This document shows, piece after piece, positions 1 through 4,841 of a DNA stretch of 8,268 bases. The translations under genes and the position numbers were made by a program. Source of the stretch: Acidimicrobiia bacterium (GTDB lineage: Bacteria > Actinomycetota > Acidimicrobiia > IMCC26256 > BP-133); NCBI GenBank assembly GCA_025934385.1, contig JAICYE010000071.1, forward strand, positions 1 to 8,268. Direction: 5' to 3'. Numbering within the stretch: position 1 is the first letter of the stretch; every line of letters starts with the position of its first letter. The notes beneath the pieces were generated by a model that saw only the letters and a program-made list of their open reading frames with translations, was not told the origin of the DNA and did no database searches.

Positions 1-615
1 GCGGTCGATCTCGTTCATGACCCGGGCCAGGCTGTCGGGGGTCATGGTGGCGCTCAGGTGCCCGACCTGGTGGCGGTCGACCCACGCCCGCAAGCGGCGC
101 TCCCGGTGGACCCGGCGGTACCGGTCGTCTTCAGCAATGGTCAGCGACGCCTTGACCCGCCGGCATTCGTCCCGCAGCCCCGTGAGCGACAGCTTCGCCG
201 CCGCCTCGACCAGCTGCGCTTGGACGTCGGGCGCCTCTGATGCCACATCGACGATCTCGACGGCCTGGGCCGCCGAGAGCCGCCCGGCCCGGAACGCCGC
301 GGCCACCACCGGTAGCTCGGACAGCTGCCCGGCCATCTCCAGTGCTTCGCTCGCCGGCCGGACGGCGGTACCGGTCCTGGCCGCCATCCACGCCGCCACC
401 GACCGGAACCCCTCCCGTCGCCACATGGCCGCGCCCTCCAACTTTGCGGCGGCTATCACCCGCAGCGCGGCGAGCATCCGCTCCGCTTCGGCACACTGCT
501 CCACCACGGCGGCGGCGGCCCGTACATCGAGTCGCTCGACGTCGACCCCGCCCACCAAGCGACGGATCAACCCCGACATCTCATCGATCGGGCTCTCGAT
601 CCCAGCGTCGAACAT
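1..615 (-). CDS. DUF222 / 13E12-type HNH endonuclease family protein, N-terminal part (runs off left edge)
   Basis: The minus-strand frame is open from the ATG at 615 to base 1, giving 205 residues with no stop, so the C-terminus lies outside the window. The start MFDAGIESPIDEMSGLI leads into a helical domain with the hallmarks of DUF222: an early VERLDV...AAAVVEQCAEAERMLAALR helix, then AAKLEGAAMWRREGFRSVAAWMAARTG-like text, then LSAAQAVEIVDVA, a LRDECRRVKASL helix, and an R-rich stretch ending RAWVDRHQVGHLSATMTP. In this family (REP13E12 proteins of Mycobacterium tuberculosis are members) DUF222 is normally followed by a C-terminal HNH nuclease domain. That part is not visible, so nuclease activity is inferred from the family only. 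These genes are often present in many copies per actinobacterial genome and their role is poorly known. The start is supported by a -10-like box 7 nt upstream and the absence of a Shine-Dalgarno sequence. The gene is divergent from the zinc-ribbon gene at 708. Confidence 0.93.
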   Translation of the reverse strand, partial: MFDAGIESPIDEMSGLIRRLVGGVDVERLDVRAAAAVVEQCAEAERMLAALRVIAAAKLEGAAMWRREGFRSVAAWMAARTGTAVRPASEALEMAGQLSELPVVAAAFRAGRLSAAQAVEIVDVASEAPDVQAQLVEAAAKLSLTGLRDECRRVKASLTIAEDDRYRRVHRERRLRAWVDRHQVGHLSATMTPDSLARVMNEIDR

Positions 616-622
616 GTGTCTG

Positions 623-628
623 AGTCTA
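623..628 (-). promoter_or_regulatory. -10 element for the DUF222 gene, probably leaderless
   Basis: On the minus strand TAGACT fits TANNNT and is followed by 7 nt and then the ATG at 615, so transcription would begin at or next to the start codon. No purine-rich ribosome binding site lies between. A TTGTCA at 640-645 looks like a -35 box, but its 11-nt spacing is too short, so the -35 is unassigned. Confidence 0.5.
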
Positions 629-694
629 CCGGCCACCTGTGACAAGAAAGCCTTATGGTGCAAGGGTTCTCGCAACGAATCGATGACTCTTCGC

Positions 695-700
695 TAGCAT
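695..700 (+). promoter_or_regulatory. -10 element for the zinc-ribbon gene, probably leaderless
   Basis: TAGCAT fits TANNNT and ends 7 nt before the ATG at 708, the distance expected when the first transcribed base is the start codon. There is no Shine-Dalgarno sequence before this ATG. No convincing -35 hexamer sits 16-18 nt upstream. The divergent promoters of this gene and the DUF222 gene share the 92-bp gap 616-707. Confidence 0.5.
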
Positions 701-707
701 TCTCGTC

Positions 708-1436
708 ATGGACGCGAAGCCTGACCGGTCGTTCCTCTGTTCCCGCTGTGGGGCGATCACGGAGGAGGCGGTGGTCGGTCCCGACGGTCGCGGCGAGGGC
801 GCCTGTCCCCAGTGCGGTCTGGGTTTCAGCGTTGTCGGCACGCTCGTGGCCACGTTCACGGGAGCGGCGGATCAGAGCGACAAGCCCGCCCCGCCGCCTT
901 CGCCCCACGACGCGGCGCGTCAGCGGCGGCAGGAAGACATTCTGCGCAATCGGCCGTTCCCGGTCTACGGCCTCGACGCCCGGTGGAACCGCGCCCGCTG
1001 GCTCGCCGGCTGGGGCACTTCCAACGACGAGATCGACAATATCGGGCTCGCCCATGGCGATCCCTTCGACCGGGCTGCACCAGTCGTGCGAGTCGCCACC
1101 TGGCGCCCGCCGCCGCGCCTCCCAGCGCTCCTGACGGCGGCCAACGCCGCCCATGAGCTGGCGGAGTACATGTGGCAGGAGGGCGGCGCACCCCACGACC
1201 TCGTCCGGCCGACGTTCACCTCGGAGGACCCGACAGCGTCATGGTCGGAGCTCGCGCTCTCCGTGGACGGCCATCCCGTGCCGTTCCGCTCGCTGGCCGC
1301 CGGTTCCTTCTGGGTGGCACTGGCCCGGATCGGGGCCAGTCTGATCACCATCGAGGCCCGTCACCTGGGCCCTGACGACACCGGGCTGGTGACCGTCGAC
1401 GACGTCGAGCCGTATCTGGCCAGCCGCCGGCCGTAA
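708..1436 (+). CDS. Hypothetical protein with N-terminal CxxC-CxxC zinc ribbon
   Basis: The gene encodes 242 residues, ATG to TAA. Residues 11-36 carry Cys11-x2-Cys14 and, 18 residues on, Cys33-x2-Cys36 followed by Gly, in the contexts CSRCG and CPQCG. This is a typical zinc-ribbon spacing and probably binds one zinc. A Pro/Arg-rich linker (about 55-80) precedes a second segment with RNRPFPVYGLDARWNRARWLAG (about 80-101), a region rich in Trp and Pro, and a C-terminal part (about 178-242) that reads like a small alpha/beta domain ending in VEPYLASRRP. I do not recognise the C-terminal part as a named family. There is no signal peptide or membrane segment, so it is probably cytosolic. The start is chosen because a -10 box lies 7 nt upstream and no ribosome binding site exists; the translation also begins just before the zinc ribbon. 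It may act in nucleic-acid or protein binding, but that rests only on the ribbon. It is a real gene because the frame is long and domain-like, but its function is unknown. Confidence 0.82.
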   Translation: MDAKPDRSFLCSRCGAITEEAVVGPDGRGEGACPQCGLGFSVVGTLVATFTGAADQSDKPAPPPSPHDAARQRRQEDILRNRPFPVYGLDARWNRARWLAGWGTSNDEIDNIGLAHGDPFDRAAPVVRVATWRPPPRLPALLTAANAAHELAEYMWQEGGAPHDLVRPTFTSEDPTASWSELALSVDGHPVPFRSLAAGSFWVALARIGASLITIEARHLGPDDTGLVTVDDVEPYLASRRP

Positions 1437-1437
1437 C

Positions 1438-1457
1438 CGCAATCTGCATCTATTGCG
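1438..1457. repeat. Short inverted repeat after the zinc-ribbon gene
   Basis: CGCAAT (1438-1443) and ATTGCG (1452-1457) are perfect 6-bp arms around an 8-nt loop, starting just after the TAA at 1434-1436. It could be a weak terminator or an operator in front of the VOC gene. The stem is too short and not GC-rich enough to call either with confidence. Confidence 0.3.
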
Positions 1458-1490
1458 CCCGCCGGCCCCGGCGGTGGAGGCTCCGGGGCC

Positions 1491-2249
1491 ATGGCCGAGG
1501 ACACCAGGGGCCACCGGCCCGGGACACCGTGCTGGGTGGTGCTCGTCACCCCCGACATCGGCGGGACAGGCGCGTTCTACGCCGGGCTCTTCGGATGGTC
1601 GCGGCCCAAGCCCGACACCGGCTTCGACACCGTCGACTGCGGCGGGAGCGAGGTCGCCGGCGTGCTGCAGCTCCCGCCCGAGGCGGCGGCGGGGGCGGCG
1701 TCCCGCTGGCTCGTCTACCTCGCCACGGAGGACATCGGCGCGTCGCTTCGGAAAGTCCGCCCGGCCGGCGGCGAGATCCTCGCCCCGGCCTTCGACGTCG
1801 GCGACCTCGGCCGGATGGCCATGGCCGCCGATGTCACCGGCGCCCAGTTCGGACTGTGGGAGGCCCGTACCCATCCCGGCGCCGAGGCCACCGGGCCGGG
1901 TTCGCTCACCTGGACGGAGCTGCGCACCCGGTCGCGGGCGTCGGCCTCCGGCTTCTACCACGCCGTCTTCGGCTGGGACGTCCAATCCGTCCAGGCGGGG
2001 GCCGAGTCCTTCATCACCTGCCTCCTCGACGAGGAGCCGGTGGCCGGAATGGTCGAGCTCGGCACGGCCGACGGGGGCAGCCCGTCCTACTGGATGCCGT
2101 ACTTCGCGGTCGACGACTGCGGTGCCGCCGCCGCCCGGGCGGACGGCCTCGGCGGCGAGGTGTGCGAAGCGCCCCACGACGCCGCCGGGCAGCGCCTGGC
2201 CGTCCTGCGGGACCCGTTCGGGGCCCTGTTCTACGTTGTGGGGCCGTGA
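1491..2249 (+). CDS. Two-domain VOC (glyoxalase/bleomycin-resistance-like) protein, Cfp30B type
   Basis: The gene encodes 252 residues. Two tandem vicinal-oxygen-chelate domains are visible, at about residues 11-124 and 136-252. Each has the family's signature helix and strand: FYAGLFGW at 29-36 and FYHAVFGW at 155-162. The opening GTPCWVVL and the FGLWEA close of domain 1 resemble the actinobacterial Cfp30B (Rv0577)-type proteins, and the length is close to theirs. The first-strand position usually taken by a metal-binding His is not His here (PCWV, LTWTEL). The protein may therefore be a binding or non-classical member rather than a lactoylglutathione lyase; this is inference. There is no signal peptide. 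The ATG is preceded by GGTGGAGG at 1473-1480, 10 nt away, which sets the start. Its stop overlaps the GTG of the AHSA1 remnant (GTGA), so the two were once translationally coupled. VOC and AHSA1 genes are commonly paired in actinobacteria. Confidence 0.9.
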   Translation: MAEDTRGHRPGTPCWVVLVTPDIGGTGAFYAGLFGWSRPKPDTGFDTVDCGGSEVAGVLQLPPEAAAGAASRWLVYLATEDIGASLRKVRPAGGEILAPAFDVGDLGRMAMAADVTGAQFGLWEARTHPGAEATGPGSLTWTELRTRSRASASGFYHAVFGWDVQSVQAGAESFITCLLDEEPVAGMVELGTADGGSPSYWMPYFAVDDCGAAAARADGLGGEVCEAPHDAAGQRLAVLRDPFGALFYVVGP

Positions 2250-2435
2250 GCGACGGCCGCTGGACGCGGAGGCTGCGGGCGTCCCGCCCGCAGGTCTACC
2301 GGGCGCTGCTCGATCCGGATGCGGTGCAGCAATGGATGGTGCCGCACGGGATGAGCAGCCGGGTGGAGTGGTTCGAGGCGCGGGAGGGCGGCGCTCACCC
2401 GGCTCGTCGAGGCCGGGAGCCCGTCCGACCACTGA
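2246..2435 (+). pseudogene. AHSA1/SRPBCC-domain gene remnant with internal out-of-frame deletion
   Basis: The GTG at 2246 overlaps the VOC stop by 4 nt. It opens VSDGRWTRRLRASRPQVYRA, then LLDPDAVQQWMVPHGM and VEWFEAREGGA. This is the start of an AHSA1/START-like (SRPBCC) protein: first beta strand, the PxxVYRALLDPxAVxxW helix, and the EFxxREGG strand. After residue 50 the similarity ends, and the frame runs on as low-complexity text (HPARRGREPVR...) to a TGA at 2474-2476. In the +1 frame, 2391-2432 reads ALTRLVEAGSPSDH and stops at the TGA at 2433-2435, which looks like the normal C-terminal end of the same family. An internal deletion joining the two ends out of frame explains both halves. 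Full-length relatives have about 140-160 residues, so roughly 75-95 codons appear lost. A small GGCGGCG run lies at the joint. Hydrophobic-ligand binding would be abolished. An assembly error is the main alternative. Confidence 0.75.
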
Positions 2436-2466
2436 AGGAAGCAACCAGCCGGCGGCGGTCCGAATC

Positions 2467-2502
2467 GGGCGGATGAAGAAATTTGGGCGGATGAAGAACT
2501 TT
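2467..2502. repeat. Tandem 18-bp direct repeat upstream of the wall-protein gene
   Basis: Two adjacent copies of an 18-bp unit are present. GGGCGGATGAAGAAATTT (2467-2484) and GGGCGGATGAAGAACTTT (2485-2502) differ at one base. The repeat is much less GC-rich than its surroundings. It overlaps the last codons of the AHSA1 remnant's read-through frame and lies about 90-125 bp before the ATG at 2593. It could be a pair of regulator sites or a simple slippage duplication. Confidence 0.75.
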
Positions 2503-2508
2503 TCATCC
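2489..2508. repeat. Inverted repeat overlapping the tandem repeat
   Basis: GGATGAA (2489-2495) and TTCATCC (2502-2508) are perfect 7-bp arms with a 6-nt loop. It uses most of the second 18-bp repeat unit. It may end transcription from the VOC/AHSA1 unit or form a dyad operator before the wall-protein gene. No T-tract follows. Confidence 0.45.
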
Positions 2509-2577
2509 TGGCCTCACCGAACCCTCATCGGGTGGGGAAATTCTGCTCCCGAGCGGGTCAACGGAGACCCCGACCTG

Positions 2578-2585
2578 GAGGGAGC
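2578..2585 (+). promoter_or_regulatory. Ribosome binding site deciding the wall-protein start
   Basis: GGAGGGAG lies 7 nt before the ATG at 2593. The reading frame is open far upstream, so this site, together with the signal peptide that begins at this ATG, fixes the start. Confidence 0.8.
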
Positions 2586-2592
2586 ACCAAGG

Positions 2593-3375
2593 ATGCGCAC
2601 CACCATCGCCCGGATCGGAGCCACCGGCGCCGGCGCCGTGCTGGCCCTCGGCCTGTTCGTCGCCGCCCCGCCGGCCGGCGCCAGCAGTGCCGGGAACCAC
2701 GGCGTCAACAGCGCCGACAGCACCTGTTTCACCGCCACCGGCCAGACCCAGGGCCGCTCGCACTCCGACCCCGACGGCATGAGCAATGGCGGCGCCGACA
2801 AGCCCGGCTGCACCGGCGGGATCGACTCGGACCGTGACGGCAACAACGGCTGCGGTAACGACGCCGACCGGGAGGACGACAACAACGGCTGGTGCGGCCG
2901 CAAGCCCAAGGGCGACGACGGCACCGCCGCCACCCCGCCCCCGCCGACCACGTCGACCACCTCGACCTCGACGACGACCAGCACGACCACGACCGCCCCG
3001 CCCTCGGTCACGGTCTCGCCCTTGACCGCCGAGCTCACCGACTGCCAGGTCGACCCGAACGAGGCGACCGACTGCCCGGCCTCGGCCCAGGCGTCGACCA
3101 GCGGCGCGCACCTGACGGTGGCGGCCACCGGCCCGGCCCCGGCCGGCGACAGCGGCACCGGGTCGGACGTGGCCGGCACCGCCGCCGCCTCCTCCGGCGA
3201 CGCCACCACCGCGACCACCGCCCCCGGCACCCAGGTCCTCGGCGAGACCGTGGACCGGCCGAGCTCCCTGCCCCGGACCGGTGCCGCCGTCGGCGGCCTG
3301 ACCCTGCTCGGGCTCGGGCTCGTGGGCGGTGGCCGTCTCACCGTCCTCGCTCGCCGGCTCCTGCGCATCGGCTAG
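2593..3375 (+). CDS. Secreted Asp/Asn-rich cell-wall protein with LPRTG sortase signal
   Basis: The gene encodes 260 residues. Residues 1-30 form a signal peptide (MRTTIAR, hydrophobic GAVLALGLFVAA, cleavage likely after AGA30). Residues 42-102 are a Gly/Asp/Asn-rich segment with Cys45, Cys73, Cys87 and Cys101 and the motif DSDRDGNNGCGND then EDDNNGWCG. These Asp/Asn runs look like calcium-binding loops and the cysteines could form two disulfides; both are inference. Residues 114-137 are a Pro/Thr/Ser spacer encoded by ACC/ACG-rich repeats, suited to span the wall. A second small region has Cys151 and Cys161. Near the C-terminus VLGETVDRPSSLPRTG (LPRTG at 226-230) is followed by a hydrophobic segment (231-247) and a basic tail (RRLLR). 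This is a complete sortase sorting signal, so the mature protein should be linked to the cell wall. No enzyme domain is visible; an adhesin or structural surface role is a guess. It appears to be a single-gene unit, bounded by the upstream repeats and the downstream hairpins. Confidence 0.9.
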   Translation: MRTTIARIGATGAGAVLALGLFVAAPPAGASSAGNHGVNSADSTCFTATGQTQGRSHSDPDGMSNGGADKPGCTGGIDSDRDGNNGCGNDADREDDNNGWCGRKPKGDDGTAATPPPPTTSTTSTSTTTSTTTTAPPSVTVSPLTAELTDCQVDPNEATDCPASAQASTSGAHLTVAATGPAPAGDSGTGSDVAGTAAASSGDATTATTAPGTQVLGETVDRPSSLPRTGAAVGGLTLLGLGLVGGGRLTVLARRLLRIG

Positions 3376-3418
3376 CGAGCGAGGATGACGCCCGCCGCCG
3401 GCTGCCGTACCGGTGGCG

Positions 3419-3437
3419 CAGGCAGAAGGGCTGCCTG
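3419..3437. terminator. First of two back-to-back hairpins after the wall-protein gene
   Basis: CAGGCAG (3419-3425) and CTGCCTG (3431-3437) are perfect 7-bp arms around AAGGG, 44 nt after the TAG. It directly abuts the stronger hairpin at 3438. No U-tract is present. Confidence 0.5.
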
Positions 3438-3475
3438 AAGCGCCGGGTGGAGGGGCAAGGCTCCACCCGGCGCTT
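3438..3475. terminator. Strong GC-rich hairpin terminator of the wall-protein gene
   Basis: AAGCGCCGGGTGGAG (3438-3452) and CTCCACCCGGCGCTT (3461-3475) form a perfect 15-bp stem with an 8-nt loop (GGGCAAGG). It lies 63 nt after the stop of the wall-protein gene and about 80 nt before the next start. There is no T-run, as is common for actinobacterial hairpin terminators. Confidence 0.78.
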
Positions 3476-3542
3476 GGCGGCACCCGGCGTCGCCCGCCGG
3501 GCCGCCGGCCGGGCGCTTGGCGCGCCCCCCGGTCGCCGTATC

Positions 3543-3548
3543 TACGAT
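3543..3548 (+). promoter_or_regulatory. -10 element of the GNAT / O-methyltransferase pair, probably leaderless
   Basis: TACGAT fits TANNNT and ends 6 nt before the GTG at 3555, so the transcript should begin at or next to the start codon. No Shine-Dalgarno sequence precedes this GTG. TTGGCG at 3517-3522 is the nearest -35-like sequence, but its 20-nt spacing is long. Confidence 0.5.
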
Positions 3549-3554
3549 GCGTCC

Positions 3555-4097
3555 GTGACCATCCAACCGACCACGGCGGCGGTGACGCTGCGCCGGCTCA
3601 CGCCGCTCGACGATCTGGCCGGAGTCGCCGGCCTCATGGCCGGCTACCTCGCCGAGATCCGCCGCAAGCTCTCGGACGGGTACGGCGTCAAGCTGGAGGA
3701 CGCCACGCCGGACTCCGACCTCCTGGTGCAGATCGCCCCGCTGCTGGAGCCACCCCAGGCGCTGTACCTGGCCGAGGTGGACGGGCGGCCGGCCGGCACC
3801 GGCGGCCTCAAGCAGGTCGCCCCCGGCAGGGCCGAGATCAAGCGGATGTACGTCGATCCCGCCTTCCGCCGCCACGGCGTCGGCCGGGCGGTGCTCCGGC
3901 AGCTCATCGACGACGGCCGGGCCGCCGGCTACGCGACGCTCCAGCTCGAGACGGCGGTGTGGATGGTCGAGGCCCACGCCCTCTACCGCAGCTGCGGCTT
4001 CGTCGATGCCGGCCCGTTCCCCGACCCGGAGTTCGGCTGCCACCCCGGCTTCGAGCACCTGGCCCGCTACATGGTCCTCCCGCTGGGGCAGCGATGA
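3555..4097 (+). CDS. GNAT-family N-acetyltransferase
   Basis: The gene encodes 180 residues and starts with GTG. The GNAT fold is readable: an N-terminal TLRRLTPLDDLAGVAGLM strand and helix (11-28), the ALYLAEVDGRPAGTGGL beta hairpin (69-85), then motif A, EIKRMYVDPAFRRHGVGRAV (94-113). The R-R-H-G-V-G-R loop (105-111) of motif A binds the acetyl-CoA pyrophosphate. It is followed by the LQLET strand and the ALYRSCGF segment (142-149), where the Tyr often acts as the general acid. The length is normal for a single-domain GNAT. The acceptor cannot be told from the sequence: small molecules, amines, or protein N-termini are all possible. The frame is open far upstream through the wall-protein region, so the start is inferred from the promoter position and from domain length. 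The stop overlaps the next ATG (ATGA), coupling it to the O-methyltransferase. Confidence 0.9.
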   Translation: MTIQPTTAAVTLRRLTPLDDLAGVAGLMAGYLAEIRRKLSDGYGVKLEDATPDSDLLVQIAPLLEPPQALYLAEVDGRPAGTGGLKQVAPGRAEIKRMYVDPAFRRHGVGRAVLRQLIDDGRAAGYATLQLETAVWMVEAHALYRSCGFVDAGPFPDPEFGCHPGFEHLARYMVLPLGQR

Positions 4098-4786
4098 CCG
4101 GGCCCGCCAACGGCCGCAGCCATGGCCGCAGCCGGTCGAAGTTCATCGAGCCGGCCATCGCCGACTACGCCCTCGACCACTCCAGCGGCGCCGACGCCGT
4201 CCAGCTGGAGCTGCAGCGGGTCACCGCCGAGCGGACGGGCAACCTCGCCGGCATGCAGATCGGCGACGACCAGGCCGTCCTGCTGGAGATCCTGGCCCGG
4301 GCCACCGGCGCCCGCCGGGCGGTGGAGATCGGCACGTTCACCGGCTACTCGTCGCTGGCGCTGGCCCGGGGTCTCGGCCCCGACGGTTGGCTCCTGTACC
4401 TCGACATCAGCGAGGAATGGACAGCCATCGCCCGCCAGGCCTGGGCGAAGGCCGGTGTGGACGACCGGATCCACCTGCGCATCGGGCCGGCTCTCGAATC
4501 CCTGCGGTCGATTCCGGCCGACGAGACGTTCGACCTGGCCTTCGTCGACGCCGACAAGACCAACTACGGCGCCTACTACGAGGAGCTCGTGCCCCGTCTC
4601 CCACCCGGCGGCCTGCTGCTGGTCGACAACACACTGTGGAGCGGCGCCGTCCTCGACGAGAAGGACCAGACCGACGACACGGTCGCCATCCGGGCGCTCA
4701 ACGACCGCATCGCCGCCGACCCCCGGGTCCGGGTCGTGGTCCTCCCGATCGGCGACGGCCTGACCGTCGCCCAGCGGATCACCTGA
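4094..4786 (+). CDS. Class I SAM-dependent O-methyltransferase (family 3, CCoAOMT-like)
   Basis: The gene encodes 230 residues, close to the usual 210-230 for this family. After a polar, Arg/Ser-rich N-terminus (1-16) comes the family's helical part, including the LAGMQIGDDQAVLLEIL segment (51-67). SAM-binding motif I is AVEIGTFTGYSSLALA (76-91) and the following acidic strand is LLYLDI (100-105). The metal and substrate site is visible as FVDADKTNY (150-158, Asp152 and Asp154, Lys155) and VDNTLW (177-182, Asp178 and Asn179). These match the divalent-metal ligands of catechol/caffeoyl-CoA-type O-methyltransferases. It would methylate a vicinal hydroxyl, probably on a catechol-like small molecule, in the cytosol; the substrate is unknown. 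The ATG overlaps the GNAT stop (ATGA), so the two genes form a coupled pair and may modify the same compound. Its TGA lies inside the base of the downstream hairpin. Confidence 0.93.
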   Translation: MTGPANGRSHGRSRSKFIEPAIADYALDHSSGADAVQLELQRVTAERTGNLAGMQIGDDQAVLLEILARATGARRAVEIGTFTGYSSLALARGLGPDGWLLYLDISEEWTAIARQAWAKAGVDDRIHLRIGPALESLRSIPADETFDLAFVDADKTNYGAYYEELVPRLPPGGLLLVDNTLWSGAVLDEKDQTDDTVAIRALNDRIAADPRVRVVVLPIGDGLTVAQRIT

Positions 4787-4837
4787 GCTTCGGCGTTCCT
4801 GCGCAACACCTGTCGTTGCGGAGGAACGCCGAAGCTC
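4785..4837. terminator. Large bidirectional hairpin terminator between converging genes
   Basis: The first 16 bases (4785-4800, GAGCTTCGGCGTTCCT) pair perfectly with 4822-4837. After one G-G mismatch (4801/4821), 6 more pairs form (4802-4807 with 4815-4820), leaving a 7-nt loop, ACCTGTC. That makes 22 of 23 positions paired. It starts inside the TGA of the O-methyltransferase and ends 4 nt before the stop of the nitrilase gene on the other strand. It therefore fits termination of both converging transcripts. It could also be one copy of a genome-wide palindromic repeat. Confidence 0.85.
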
Positions 4838-4841
4838 CTCG

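Noticed and set aside
640..645. TTGTCA on the minus strand as a -35 box for the DUF222 gene
   Set aside because: It is only 11 nt from the -10 box, too short for a standard sigma-70-type promoter.
1239..2444. A 401-codon minus-strand frame opposite the VOC gene
   Set aside because: Its composition is Pro/Arg/Gly-rich, without motifs, while the opposite strand encodes two clear VOC domains.
1453..2592. An open frame continuous with the wall-protein gene, extending it upstream through the VOC gene
   Set aside because: The upstream part is a Pro/Arg/Ser-rich shadow of the VOC gene in another frame. The signal peptide and the GGAGGGAG site place the start at 2593.
2933..3003. ACC/ACG-rich low-complexity stretch that looks like a repeat array
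   Set aside because: It is the Pro/Thr/Ser spacer of the wall protein written in biased codons; there is no regular spacer-repeat structure, so it is not a CRISPR array.
2503..3483. Minus-strand open frames opposite the wall-protein gene
   Set aside because: They are almost purely Gly/Ala/Arg/Val text produced by the ACC/GCC-rich codons of the wall-protein gene. They have no start signals or domains.
3469..3522. Direct repeat GGCGCTTGGCG at 3469-3479 and 3512-3522
   Set aside because: It is an 11-bp match in a very GC-rich gap, and one copy is part of the terminator stem. A chance match is likely and no functional arrangement is evident.
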